DNA from: Phytophthora sp. 'mugwort'
Taxonomy: Eukaryota > Oomycota > Peronosporomycetes > Peronosporales > Peronosporaceae
Length of the DNA: 64,000 nt
Assembly: GCA_033558025.1 (NCBI GenBank)
Contig: JAUCEF010000004.1
Location: 992,001 to 1,056,000, forward strand
Reading direction: 5' to 3'
Below the pieces are notes generated by a model. That model did no database searches, was not told the DNA's origin, and was given only the letters and a program-made list of their open reading frames with translations. This document shows positions 19,748 to 30,587 of the stretch, one piece after another; position 1 is the first letter of the stretch; each line of letters opens with the position of its first letter. The translations under genes were made by a program, and so were the position numbers.

Positions 19748-22285
19748 ATGACGCGCAGCAGATGGCGGCAGCGCGTACTCGCAGCTTTAATAGCGACACA
19801 GACGACGTCGGTAGCGTCGGTGGCCACGGTATCGTCGAGTTCTTCGGACGGTAGCAGCAGCGGCTCGGGTAGTTTAACGGCGCTCAAGACGCAGCGTCAG
19901 GAATGTCTCGCGTCTCCGCCGACGCAGGTCACGTTCATACAGAGCGCATCGTCAGCAAGCGCAGCTTATGTCATCTACAAGGACTGCGCTATCTTGACCA
20001 TCCGTGCGGACATGCAGAGCGACGGCACCACGTCCATGGACGCGTCCGGTCAGAGAATTGAGCTCGTCAAGAGCTTCCCCGAGGTCGATTCGTTGTAAGT
20101 AAATCTCAAGGCTCAGTCACGGACGTCCGGATGATTCACGACTTTGTGCTGTATGAAACAGGGATCTATCAGGCAACCACATCGCCGTCATTGAAGACGC
20201 AGGCGGCACGACCGTCTCGACACTGTACGCAGACGTATTGCGCTATCTCCAGGGTGCTAGAAAGCTGACCGTTTCTATGGCGTACTGTGCAGGGACATCT
20301 CGGCCAACGGCATTAAGGACATGCTCGACGTCTCGATCCCAAGCAGCGTCACTGTCTTGTACGTCTATCGTCGTTCTATGTGTTGTCTATTAACTGTACG
20401 GTTAAGTCTAACGCCGTTCTTGTACGTACGCAGGAATATTGACGATAACCAGGTGTCAACTTTGTCGGAAGGCGATATCCCAGACACGGTGACGGCGCTC
20501 TCGATTCGAAACAACAGCATCACGTCCTTGCAGAGCTTCGTGGTGAGCGACCAGGCCGCGTACATTGATCTGAGCGACAACGCGATGACGAAACTCGCGA
20601 GCTGGAAAATGCCGGTCAATTTGCAGTCTTTCCGGTGTCAGGACTGCGGGATTAAGATCATTGCGGGCGTCGTCTTCCCCACTGCCGTGCCCCTCTCGAC
20701 GTTGGACCTGACGGGCAGCAACGTGGAGACGTTCGAGGTTGCCAACTCGAGCGTCGCGGTCCTTGAGACGGTCGACGACCTCGTGGTCACGACCGTCGGA
20801 ACTACCTGTAGTGACAGTCAGACCACGTCTCTAATTGCTCGCTCCATGAGTCTGTGCGTGCTGTCGGACGATTATTTCGACGCAAAGTACCTTCTAAGCG
20901 GCTCGGACTCGTCAAACGCTGCGAGTTCTAGCAACTCTGAAGGAGGAGGCGGCGGTCTCAGTAACTGGATGATGCTGGCAATGATCTGTCTAGGAGCAAT
21001 GATGGCCTGTATCCTCGGTGGCGCAGTCTTTGTCATTTATCGACGTCGACAAAAAGCTCGGGACGAAGAGCTTAGGGAAGCCGAGAACCTCGAGTGTGAG
21101 CCGGATGCGTCGTCGTCGTCGAAAGCGACCAAGTACATGCCGAGCCATTTGACTGGCATGTCCCGAACGGGTCGGACAGACTCGGTACCTGAAGCGATGC
21201 TGAGCGAGTCGACGGCCCACTTTGTCATGAATGACATCCGCACGGACGACGACATGATGCAGTGCCGGTTGTTACAGGAAGAAGTCGTGCGCGGCAAACT
21301 GATCGCCAAAGGAGGCTACGGCGCCGTGTACCTGGCCACATTCCAGCACGAGACGGTCGTGACAAAGCAATTGCTGCCGGAACGTGCGCGGGACAAGCGC
21401 TGGCTCAGCAGCTTCCTGGACGAGATCCGTCTCTGTGCGACGTTGGATCACCCCAAGATTGTGCACTTTATAGGCGTCACCTGGAGCTCGTTACTCGACA
21501 TCAGCATGGTGATGGAGTACATGCCACACGGAGATCTGAGCACCATGTTGCAGCAGCAATTGCAGCGTGAACAGCACGACGCGTATGCACGGGATGGTTA
21601 CAGTTGGTTCCACTCAGTCGGGCAGGACGATAACCTCAAGTGCAAGTCCCTCATCGCGCTCGACGTTGCCGAAGCGTTAGTCTACTTGCACTCCTTCGAG
21701 AGTCCTATCATTCATCGGGATCTTAAGCCCAAGAACGTGCTACTGAGCGAGACGTGGGAAGCTAAACTCACGGACTTTGGCATCAGCCGTGAACTGGATG
21801 AAGACCAGACCATGACGGCGGAGATCGGCACCGTTTCGTGGATCGCGCCCGAGGTTTTGCGTGGCGAACACTACTCGGAGAAGGCGGACGTGTACTCGTT
21901 CGGCGTCATTATGACAGAGCTGGATACGTGTCGCCGGCCATACGCACAGGGCATCGCCGGCGAGAGCAACCGCGGCAGCAACAACAAGACGTCGAATACG
22001 CGGATTGCAGTGCTGGTTAGTGCGGGGACTCTAAGACCCGAAGTACACGCCGACTGTCCACGCAGTGTACGCGACCTGGTGGACAAGTGCTTGGCGTTCG
22101 ACCCGGCGGACCGGCCGTCGGCTCTGCAGCTTCACTACGAACTACGCAACTTGGAGCTCGGCGACCACGAGTTGCTGGCATCGGCGGGACGCATGACGTG
22201 GACACAGTCCAAGGCGAACAGCAGGGGGGGCAAGTCAGTCTGGTCACCGCCCGTTCCGTCCGTCATCGTGAAACCCCGCGCTTAA
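19748..22285 (+). CDS. LRR receptor-like TKL kinase 1
   Basis: Four exons: 19748-20094, 20162-20224, 20293-20358 and 20434-22285, giving 775 residues. An N-terminal hydrophobic signal (RVLAALIATQTTSVASVA) leads into an ectodomain with LRR-like units (DLSGNHIAVIED, DISANGIKDM, NIDDNQVSTLSEG, SIRNNSITSL). A membrane segment follows near residues 338-360 (MMLAMICLGAMMACILGGAV), then a basic stop-transfer RRRQK. The cytoplasmic kinase domain spans about 442-730 and is complete: AKGGYGAVYLA glycine loop, Lys470, HRDLKPKN (Asp588), DFG (Asp606) and WIAPEVL. The sequence groups it with tyrosine-kinase-like kinases. It probably senses an extracellular signal and phosphorylates Ser/Thr. Each LRR junction is a phase-2 intron splitting a Leu codon. 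First of three tandem paralogues. Confidence 0.92.
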
Positions 22286-22813
22286 GAGCTCTTGCCAGAC
22301 TGAGAAAGAGAAGAAACAGGAGCTCTCGACGTGTGTCTTTTACAGTTATTTAATCAACGGGGTTTGTCCTGTTCGCAGCTTTGAGTTTGTCTACCATTTC
22401 ATGTCTAAAGCTGGTGGACACGTTCACCTCCGAACGACCGGGCTAGACGTCGTTAATCCGGCCCGCCCGGCGCGGCACATTGTTGCATCTGTTCTTCACA
22501 TTTCGTGAGCAAACGGCGAAGCGGATGCTGTATAAACGACAGGAACAAACGCTGTGAGGCGGCTGGAACCCCCGAGCGTTGCATGGCTCCGTCTGGTGTC
22601 GTGAACAGAGTTAAGGTGTCGAAACCTGCTGGTCCGATGCTACACTGACGCAAATCGTCCGACGACTCTCTGCCCCAGGAAAGCGCTCTCGGATGGGGAC
22701 TGGACTGTGCCTCGTGTCGTGCATCAAAAACCGCGCACGGTCAATCGCTCAGTTTACTATCCGGACGTGATTCTGTTAGAAGTCTTGACCGTCGCGGCGG
22801 GACGGACGTACTG
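22286..22813. promoter_or_regulatory. intergenic region upstream of kinase 2
   Basis: 528 nt between the stop of kinase 1 and the ATG of kinase 2, with no coding frame of note. It must hold the 3' end of the first transcript and the promoter of the second. No recognised motif. Confidence 0.35.
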
Positions 22814-25421
22814 ATGAGACGGTCACGGCAGCGGCACTGCGGACTCGCGGCGCTTGTCGTGTTACCGGCAATGCTGGCGGCCCGTCCGACCGTCGCCCGG
22901 GTCTTCCAGACGAATGCATGCGAGAAACCGGCTCCGACGCTAGCAACGTTGCGTCGGAGCGAGGACGCGACTTCGAACGCAGAGGTCGTGTATCCGAACT
23001 GCACGGTGGTGAAAATCAGCTCCACTTCCAGCAACGGCACGACGACGATCGACGCCGGCAGCTTGGAGATCGCCGCCGTCTCGAGCTTCCCGGACGTGAG
23101 CACTGTCGTATTATCAGGAAACCAGGTCACCACCATTTATGAAGACTCCGACGCTATCGTTAAGACGCTGTACGTAGTATACCCCCCCCCCCAGTCTACC
23201 AGTTTCTTGTTGTTGCAGGTCGTGGACAGTTTCTTACTGCTTTTTGGTGGTTCAATACAGGGACTTGTCTGGGAATGGTCTCAGCGCTTTAGATGCCTTA
23301 TCTATCCCAAGCAGCGTCACGAGGCTGTACGTGTGTTTGTAGAGCGTAGAACTTGAACGTGATACACTTGCTAAGATAGTTTATTACAGGATTTTGGACA
23401 ATAACTCTCTGAAGGGCCTCGACAGCGGCGAGATCCCCGATACGGTCACGGCGTTGTCGCTCAAGAACAATGGTATTGCCGTCCTGACCAGTTTCGCCTT
23501 CAGTGACACCCTCTTAGCTCTCGATACGAGCGAAAACACGATCCATGATTTGTCCAAGTGGCAAATGCCGGCACAACTTGCTTTGTATTCGTGCAGCGAC
23601 TGCGACGTCGAGAAAGTTTCGGGCTTGACGTTACCAGCCTCGGGCTCGCTCACGTCTCTGGATCTAGAGGGCAGCACTGTGGATGCGTTCGAGGTCGCCA
23701 ACTCGAGCTTACCTCTTCTAGCAGGTCTGGACTGGCTCAAACTAACCGTCTCCAGTACGAGCTGCAGCGATGCGAGCGCTACAAAGCAAGACATGCAGTC
23801 CGTAACGGTGTGCGTTCTGCCCGACGCCATCTACAACAACAAGTACGTCATCTCGCCAAGTATAAGCGACTCAAGTGGCGCATCTGGACTGCCGTCGAAT
23901 GACTCGCACCCCGTTGATGCTGGTGTCTCCTCCGTGCCCAACACGTCGTCCGGCTGGATGCTAGTGGCGATGATTTCAGGTGCCGCGCTTCTTCTCGTTC
24001 TGATTGGCGGTGCTGTCGGCTATCTCGTGTTCCGGCACCGTCGCTCGAACGAAAAGTTCAAGGACTATACAGCCGACAGAAGCTCTGGTTTCCGGTCCCC
24101 GGCCGATGCCCGTACCGTGACCAATCCTACCACGCACGCGTTCTTCGAGCGGACATTAAACACGGGGAACATGGCGGCGGAGATGCAGTCGGAACTGGAC
24201 GAGACGGTCATCAGTACCAAACGTCGAGGCATGAACAGTACCATGGCGTCTTCCACCCGGTCGGCGTTGCCGCTTTCGTCGCGCCATCTCGACAATGATA
24301 TCCGTACGGACCAGGAAATGCGGCACTTCCATCTTCTGCACGAAGAAGTGGTGCGTGGCAAACTGATCGCCAAGGGCGGCTACGGCGCGGTCTACAAGGC
24401 CTCGTTCCGGGACAAGACGGTCGTCACGAAACAGCTTCTGCCCGAGCGGACCCGCGACCCGCGCATGCTCAACGATTTCATGGATGAGATTCGGACGTGC
24501 GCGTCGCTCGATCACCCCAAGATCGTGATGTTCATCGGCTTTACCTTCAGTTCCCTCATGGACTTGTCGGCCGTGTTTGAGTACATGCCGAACGGCGACC
24601 TCGCGACTCTGCTTCAGAAGCAGCTCAAGCGCGAGACGCGCGACCTGTCGGCCCGCGACTCGTACCGCTGGTTCCGTTCCGCCAAGTCGGAGCGTGGCGG
24701 GCTCAAATGCAAGTCTCTCGTTGCTCTGGACATCGCTGAGGCGCTCGTGTACTTGCACTCGTTTGAAAGCCCCATGATCCATCGAGATCTCAAGCCGAAC
24801 AACGTCCTCATGAGTGAGAAGTGGGAGGCCAAGCTGACAGACTTTGGCGTCAGTCGTGAACTCACTGAGGACCAGACAATGACGGCGGAGATCGGCACTA
24901 TCTCGTGGATTGCGCCCGAGGTTTTGCGTGGCGAACGGTACTCGGAGAAGGCCGACGTGTACTCGTTTGGTGTCATTATGACCGAGTTGGACACGTGTCG
25001 GCGTCCGTATTCCGAGGGCGTCCCGAACGAAGGAGGGGCGAATATCAAGCATACGAACGCTCGGATCGCAGTGCTAGTGAGTGCAGGAAAGCTGCGACCG
25101 GCGCTGAGCTCCGACTGCCCGAACAGTGTACGGGATCTCGTCGACAAGTGTCTGGACGCAGACCCGAGGAAACGGCCGTCGGCGTTGCAGCTTCACTTTG
25201 AGCTGCGCAACCTCGAGCTCGCACTGGACGACCTCGCGACCACGGGTCGACACGACAGCCGAGCCATGTCGGCGCCTCGGAACAAGAGCAGACCGACGCG
25301 TCGACCGACGTCGAAGCAAGAACGGCGACAAACGTCTGAGCCGCGCGTCGTGCTGGTCGAGGACGACGACATTGCCCTGCTCTCGAACGAACGACGGGAC
25401 CACGTGCAGTATTATATGTGA
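22814..25421 (+). CDS. LRR receptor-like TKL kinase 2
   Basis: Three exons: 22814-23169, 23261-23326 and 23390-25421, giving 817 residues. Signal peptide-like start (RHCGLAALVVLPAMLAARP), LRR-like units (VVLSGNQVTTIYED, DLSGNGLSALDA, LDNNSLKGLDSG, LKNNGIAVLTSF), membrane segment near 331-355 (MLVAMISGAALLLVLIGGAV) and a complete kinase domain: KGGYGAVYKA, Lys488, HRDLKPNN (Asp607), DFG (Asp625), WIAPEVL. Closest to kinase 1 in layout and in the juxtamembrane 'NDIRTDQEMRHFHLLHEEVV'. Compared with kinase 1 it lacks the first intron: 'SFPDVSTVVLSGN' is continuous where kinase 1 is interrupted, which looks like clean intron loss. A C-rich tract occurs in the first intron. The C-terminal tail after the kinase domain is basic and longer than in its neighbours. 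Confidence 0.92.
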
Positions 25422-25749
25422 TCGCTATTCGATCGATGGAGTCCAGTCAAGAGCGCCGCAAGAGCGCAGAGCATTGTAACAAGTGAGAAATAGAGTCAAC
25501 TGATACCTTATCCGAAAATGGTTTAGCCGGTCGACGACGGGAAGTACGTGGCACACTTCGATGGAGCTTCTGACCTTCGCTCCGGTGGGTGGGATCTGGT
25601 CACTTCGTTCCCCCAATCGTGACTGCACTGGTGGTCAGCGTCTGGTGGAAGTTTGACGGCTGTTGACAGCGCCGTGAGCTCACGCAGTCTCCGATATTCC
25701 CAGCCGTTCCGAGCGTTTTTTTTAGTACACCGGTTAACAGGTTCGCGTC
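25422..25749. promoter_or_regulatory. intergenic region upstream of kinase 3
   Basis: 328 nt without a coding frame, holding the 3' end of kinase 2 and the promoter of kinase 3. No recognised motif. Confidence 0.35.
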
Positions 25750-28319
25750 ATGAGACTATGGGGGAGCTGGATGGCCACTTTCACTCTGTTGACGCTGCCG
25801 CGAGGACTGCGCGCGGCGTCGACGTGTCCAGTGTCGGGCATTGCACCGCCGTCCGACGTCACGTTGGCCGCGGCAGCGACGGGAGCAGACGACGTAGCTA
25901 TCCTTGTCAAGGATTCCGACTGTGATGAAGTCACGATCGCCGTCACGGCGTCCGAGAACCCGGGCGAATACCGGATCAACGCCAGCTACGTCAACATCGC
26001 AGTCGTCGAGAGCTACCCGGCCGTCGCCAGCTTGTACGTTACGACGGACGTGGCATAGATTTATATCAATTAAGACTGAGGTCTTGTATGTTTGACGCCG
26101 TGGACGGCAGATGGCTGTGGAATAACCAGATCAAGACGTTCAAGGCCGTGGGGACGTCCGTGACGGAAATGTACGTGATACTTAGTCCACGGCCTGTCAA
26201 CTATACTGACTGGAATTTTAATGCAGAGATCTCACGAGTAACCAGTTGACGTCTCTGGATGGTCTCGAGTTCCCAGCCAGTGTGCAGATGTTGTACGTCG
26301 TGTAAAGCTTTCTGTACTTGCTAACGAGTTCTGCTCACGGTGGTATGTGCACGCGTACAGGACGCTGGATCTGAACGCTCTGACATCAACACGCGCGTCA
26401 GACTTTCCGACAAACTTAGAGAAGTTGTATCTACGCAAGAACGCGATCGACTCGCTGGCCACGTTCCGCTTTTCGTCCTCGTTACAATCTTTGTATCTGA
26501 ACGGGAACCAACAGCTCACGACACTGAAAGGCGCAGTGTTCCCCGACAGCTTGCAGCATCTGTAAGACTTGTAATCCCACGAAACTCGAGGGAGTTTTTG
26601 GTACACTAACCGCTCTTGTTGTCTGTACAGCGAGTGCAGCGACTGTCGCATTACAGAGATCGCAGGCGTGACTTTCCCGTCCAGCCTCAAGACACTGTAC
26701 GACCTTGGAGAATTATAACCAGCAAGGTCTAACGTCACTAACGTTTTTGCTTGGTATTTAGAACGTTGGGAGGCACGACTGTCACGAACTTTATCGTGCG
26801 TAAGTCCGACGTCGACGTGCTGCAGAGCGCACAGCTGAGCGTCACCGTAAGCCAGGACTCCGACGACTGCTCCAGCGTCTCCGGCACAGTCGCTACACTC
26901 TCAGGCGACATTTCTGCCTGTGTTCTTGATGGTAAGAGACTGACTTGCATCTGTACGCTTGAAAACAAGTTTGATTTATCTCTTTATATTGTAGACGTAT
27001 CATTCTCGAGTCTGTACCCGACCAGTGATGCTGCTTCTGCGAGTTCCAGTACACGTATAGATAGCAGCGTCTCCAGTACCACCAGAGACAGCAGTACGAG
27101 CGTTGACAGTACAAACCAAGCGACGGATGGATCAGGAACGACTATTGTCATCAACAAAGAGGCGAAATCAGGTTCGAACGCCGGGTTAATCGGCGGTATC
27201 GCTGCAGCCATCGTCCTGATCCTCGCGATCATAGGCTTCATCGTCTACCGTCGACGACACGGACGCAACTCGCACGGGGACGGTTTCTTGCCCGTAATGG
27301 CCGATAAAGACCCATCCAGAGCTGCTACCGGCACCACAGGCTCTGCGTCACAGACGTTATCACTCCCGCCGTCCTCAGGCAGTGGCTACCTCAGCAATGA
27401 CGTGAGGAATGATGACGATTTGATCCCATATCGACTACCTATTGAGGACATTGTGATCGTCCAAGAGCTCGCAAGTGGCGGCTTTGGCGTCGTCCATCTC
27501 GCACATTTGTACGGACAGCGGGTTGTGGTCAAACAGATTTTACCTAAAGCCATGTCGAAAGACTTACTACGTCGATTTATGGATGAAATCCGACTATACG
27601 CACGCATGGATCACCCCAAGATCGTACACTTTATTGGTCTCGCATGGACGAACCTCTTGGATTTGTCGCTGGTGATCGAGTATATGCCTCGAGGTGATTT
27701 GACCACGTTACTCCGTCAGAAACACAGCCAATCAGCCAGTCGTCGGACCTTCACATGGCTTGATGACACGTCTCAACCTCGTAGTAAGATCCACCTGGCG
27801 CTCGATATGGTCGAGGCGCTCGTGTACTTACATTCGTTCGATCCGACCATCATTCACCGTGATATTAAGTCTCGGAATGTGCTACTGAATCACGAATGGG
27901 AAGCCAAACTCAGTGACTTTGGCATCTCACGAGAAAGCTCGGACGAGGCTACGATGACTGGTGGGATGGGGACGACGGCGTGGATCGCGCCAGAGGTGCT
28001 GCAGGGCGAACGGTACTCGGAAAGTGCCGATATCTTCTCGTTTGGCATCGTATTGAGTGAGATGGATACATGTGGCCATCCGTACAACAGCAACCGATCC
28101 GAGGCTGAGGCACTTACAGACGCGAAGATTGCACTGCTTGTGAGCACGGACGCTATCAAACCGACGATTGAGAACGATTGTCCGCCGGAGATCCGTGACC
28201 TCGTTCTCCAGTGCGTATCGTTCAATGCGACCGAGCGTCCGTCGGCTGTTGCGCTTCATTATCAACTACGAAGCATTGCCAACGCGTATGCGTACGAGGA
28301 CGTGGCGATGATGCAGTGA
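25750..28319 (+). CDS. LRR receptor-like TKL kinase 3
   Basis: Seven exons: 25750-26033, 26111-26170, 26227-26292, 26361-26561, 26631-26696, 26762-26931 and 26995-28319, giving 723 residues. All junctions are GT-AG and keep frame. The sixth intron (26932-26994, 63 nt) has no in-frame stop, so an unspliced reading would falsely add 21 residues. N-terminal signal (WMATFTLLTLPRGLRAAS), more LRR units than its neighbours (WLWNNQIKTFKAV, DLTSNQLTSLDGL, LYLRKNAIDSLATF, LYLNGNQQLTTLKG), Ser/Thr-rich stalk, membrane segment near 345-370 (GLIGGIAAAIVLILAIIGFI) and kinase domain with ASGGFGVVHLA, Lys462, HRDIKSRN (Asp572), DFG (Asp590) and WIAPEVL. The most divergent of the three: HRDIKSRN replaces HRDLKP-N and its Gly loop carries Phe instead of Tyr. 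Confidence 0.92.
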
Positions 28320-28775
28320 TCATGTTAAGGCGAAGGGAAATGAATCGCTGAGCGACAGATACGTGCTGCTTGGGGCAATACTGCCACGGAATCACTGGTT
28401 CCGGTCACTTCAACGTCGGCGAGGAGCCGGTTCGCACTGAAGACTGTGGCTTCCATTTGAATGTACCCATTGTCGTCACCGTACATGGTCAGCAGGCACG
28501 ACAGCGATGGTATCCCAGTCTGTTCCTTTATGGGGTGCAGTGCTGCATTTGAAATATAATAAAAGACAACATGTTTAGTAGATGGCTACACCCTATGGTG
28601 ACAATTAGCAAGTGTTTTTTTCTCGGTAGAGTCACGGTTACATGGCATACAAACCTCAAGTCAAGCAACCGAACATGCGGCGAACGATGCTGACATTCTG
28701 CCCCGTCTGCACACAATATCACACTTGCTTGGCCCAGTCGCCACTACACTGTAGAGACGTGCAAGGCCATTCCTC
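28320..28775. promoter_or_regulatory. intergenic region, kinase 3 to AGC kinase
   Basis: 456 nt with no coding frame of note. It includes the 3' flank of the LRR kinase and the upstream region of the AGC kinase. Confidence 0.35.
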
Positions 28776-30230
28776 ATGCGGGTCTTCTCGTCCATGGAGA
28801 CGCCGTCCATGGCGCCCATGTGGCGCAAGATGCGCGAGATCCGCGCTACGGTCACCAAGAAGCCGTCTAAGGATGCTCCGCAGCGGTTCTCGGCCTCCAG
28901 TTGGCGCAAGAACTCGACGCAGGACGCGGCCAAGCGCTTCAGCAGCGCCACCAGTTACCTCGCCGCCGTGAGCGTCAAGACTCGGCGGAGATCGTCTGTC
29001 GCACGGCTTAGCTTCGTCTCGGAGCTCGAGAAGGCCACGGAGCTCGACGAGTTCGAGCTACTGGACGTGCTAGGAAGAGGCACCTTCGGCTCGGTGCACT
29101 TGGCGCGACACTTGGACACTGGAGCTACCGTGGCAATTAAAGTGCTGGCCAGACATTTAGTGCACGAGATGCAGCAGGAGAAGAACATTATGAGGGAGCA
29201 AAGCGTCCACTTGGGGCTGATGCATCCATTTATCGCCAAGCTGTACGCCACATTCCAGGACAACAACGCACTGTACTTTGTACTGGAGTTCTGTCCCGGC
29301 GCAGAGATCTACAGCTTGGTATATACCCACGACGACGGACATCTTGAGGAGAATGAGGACTGTGGCGAAGACTCGGACGATGAAGAGAGCAGGAGCTCCA
29401 GTAGACAGCAGCAAGACGAGCCCGAAGCTTCCGATGCCGTGACGACCGAGTCCGAGTCGGACGACGAGCAGAGCAGACAACGACGTGGAGCAAGCAGCGC
29501 CATGAGTCGCAATAGCTTGACGCTCGAGAACTTCTTGCTTAAACAGAAGATGCGTAGCTCGCACGGAGGGCTGCATGAACGTTATGTGGCATTCTACGCG
29601 GCGTGTTTAGTGTTAGCACTCGAATATCTGCACAGACGACGTGTTCTGTATCGCGACTTGAAGCTGGAGAACCTCGTGCTAGACGCTGATGGATACCCGA
29701 AGCTAATCGACTTTGGCCTGTCCAAACCCGACGCGATGCAGACGACCGAGAAGAACTTGAGCATGTGCGGGAGTCCAGAGTACATGGCGCCTGAGATTCT
29801 GCAGCACAAACCGTACGACCATCGAGTCGATCTGTGGTCTTTCGGCATTCTTCTCTATGAAATGCTGTTTGGAAGTACGCCATTCTACCATACCAACCAC
29901 CGTGAGCAAGGCCGCCGCATCATCGCGGAGCCCGTGCAGTTCCCGGACGAGTACGAGCAAGAGCACGCCGCTGTGTGCTCTTTGGTCCGCAAACTACTCG
30001 AGAAGGACCCATCGCTGCGCCTCGCGTCGTTCTCAGAGGTGAAGAAGACGACTTTCTTCCGTAGCTACTTCCCGTCGACCAATGGCTGGCAGCAACTCGA
30101 GGCGCGACAGGTGGAAGCTCCGTTTGTCCCCAGACTGGACGGTCCATTCGATACCAGCCTCTTCGTGCGTGTCCAAGGCGAAGACGCGCTAGGCGACGGC
30201 AGTGATGCTGACTCAGACTTTGGGTACTAA
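28776..30230 (+). CDS. AGC-type Ser/Thr protein kinase with acidic insert, copy 1
   Basis: Intronless, 484 residues, ATG 28776; alternative ATGs lie at codons 7, 12 and 15. The kinase domain begins near residue 90: FELLDVLGRGTFGSVHLA (glycine loop at 98-103), Lys122 in VAIKVLA, YRDLKLEN (catalytic Asp294; Tyr replaces the His of HRD, as is common in AGC kinases), DFG (Asp312) and activation loop LSMCGSPEYMAPEIL. An unusual insert of about 80 residues separates the hinge (FVLEFCPGAEIYSLVY) from the alpha-E region; it is acidic and Ser-rich (DCGEDSDDEESRSSSRQQQD). The C-tail (FVPRLDGPFDTSLFV) matches the AGC C-terminal extension. Resembles PKA/PKG-like kinases, but no cyclic-nucleotide-binding domain is present. 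Lies tail-to-tail with a paralogue. Confidence 0.9.
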   Translation: MRVFSSMETPSMAPMWRKMREIRATVTKKPSKDAPQRFSASSWRKNSTQDAAKRFSSATSYLAAVSVKTRRRSSVARLSFVSELEKATELDEFELLDVLGRGTFGSVHLARHLDTGATVAIKVLARHLVHEMQQEKNIMREQSVHLGLMHPFIAKLYATFQDNNALYFVLEFCPGAEIYSLVYTHDDGHLEENEDCGEDSDDEESRSSSRQQQDEPEASDAVTTESESDDEQSRQRRGASSAMSRNSLTLENFLLKQKMRSSHGGLHERYVAFYAACLVLALEYLHRRRVLYRDLKLENLVLDADGYPKLIDFGLSKPDAMQTTEKNLSMCGSPEYMAPEILQHKPYDHRVDLWSFGILLYEMLFGSTPFYHTNHREQGRRIIAEPVQFPDEYEQEHAAVCSLVRKLLEKDPSLRLASFSEVKKTTFFRSYFPSTNGWQQLEARQVEAPFVPRLDGPFDTSLFVRVQGEDALGDGSDADSDFGY

Positions 30231-30587
30231 TGACACGCAGCTGCAGACCCGTGCAGATTTATGTGGACTCGCGAGAACGCGAATAGTAGGAGGATGTAGT
30301 ACAGAGAGTCAAGTGTATTTATTTGCGACCCAGTCAGTGAAGGAGGCTTTAAGCAGACCAAGAATTAATGTGAAATTCGACTGTGCTAACGTGTTATTGC
30401 TGAGTAGTTTTTCCTTGGGTTTATTATCAGATCTAAAAATGTCTATTTATCGACATGCTACCAGATAAATTAGTTGTGGGGGAGACGAAGAATTCGTAGT
30501 ATGTCAAGACACCACGACGAGTATTGGGCTGGTTTCGTAGCTGGCTCGTCAGGTTACACTGGAAAACAGAGAGATGGCTTGGCAGAG
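30231..30587. terminator. shared 3' region of two convergent kinase genes
   Basis: 357 nt between the two stop codons, without coding potential. Both transcripts must end here and may overlap. No canonical poly(A) signal was picked out with confidence. Confidence 0.35.

Noticed and set aside
24156..25052. 298-codon reverse frame opposite kinase 2
   Set aside because: Antisense shadow of a highly biased kinase coding region, and rich in His/Arg/Val as expected for such shadows.
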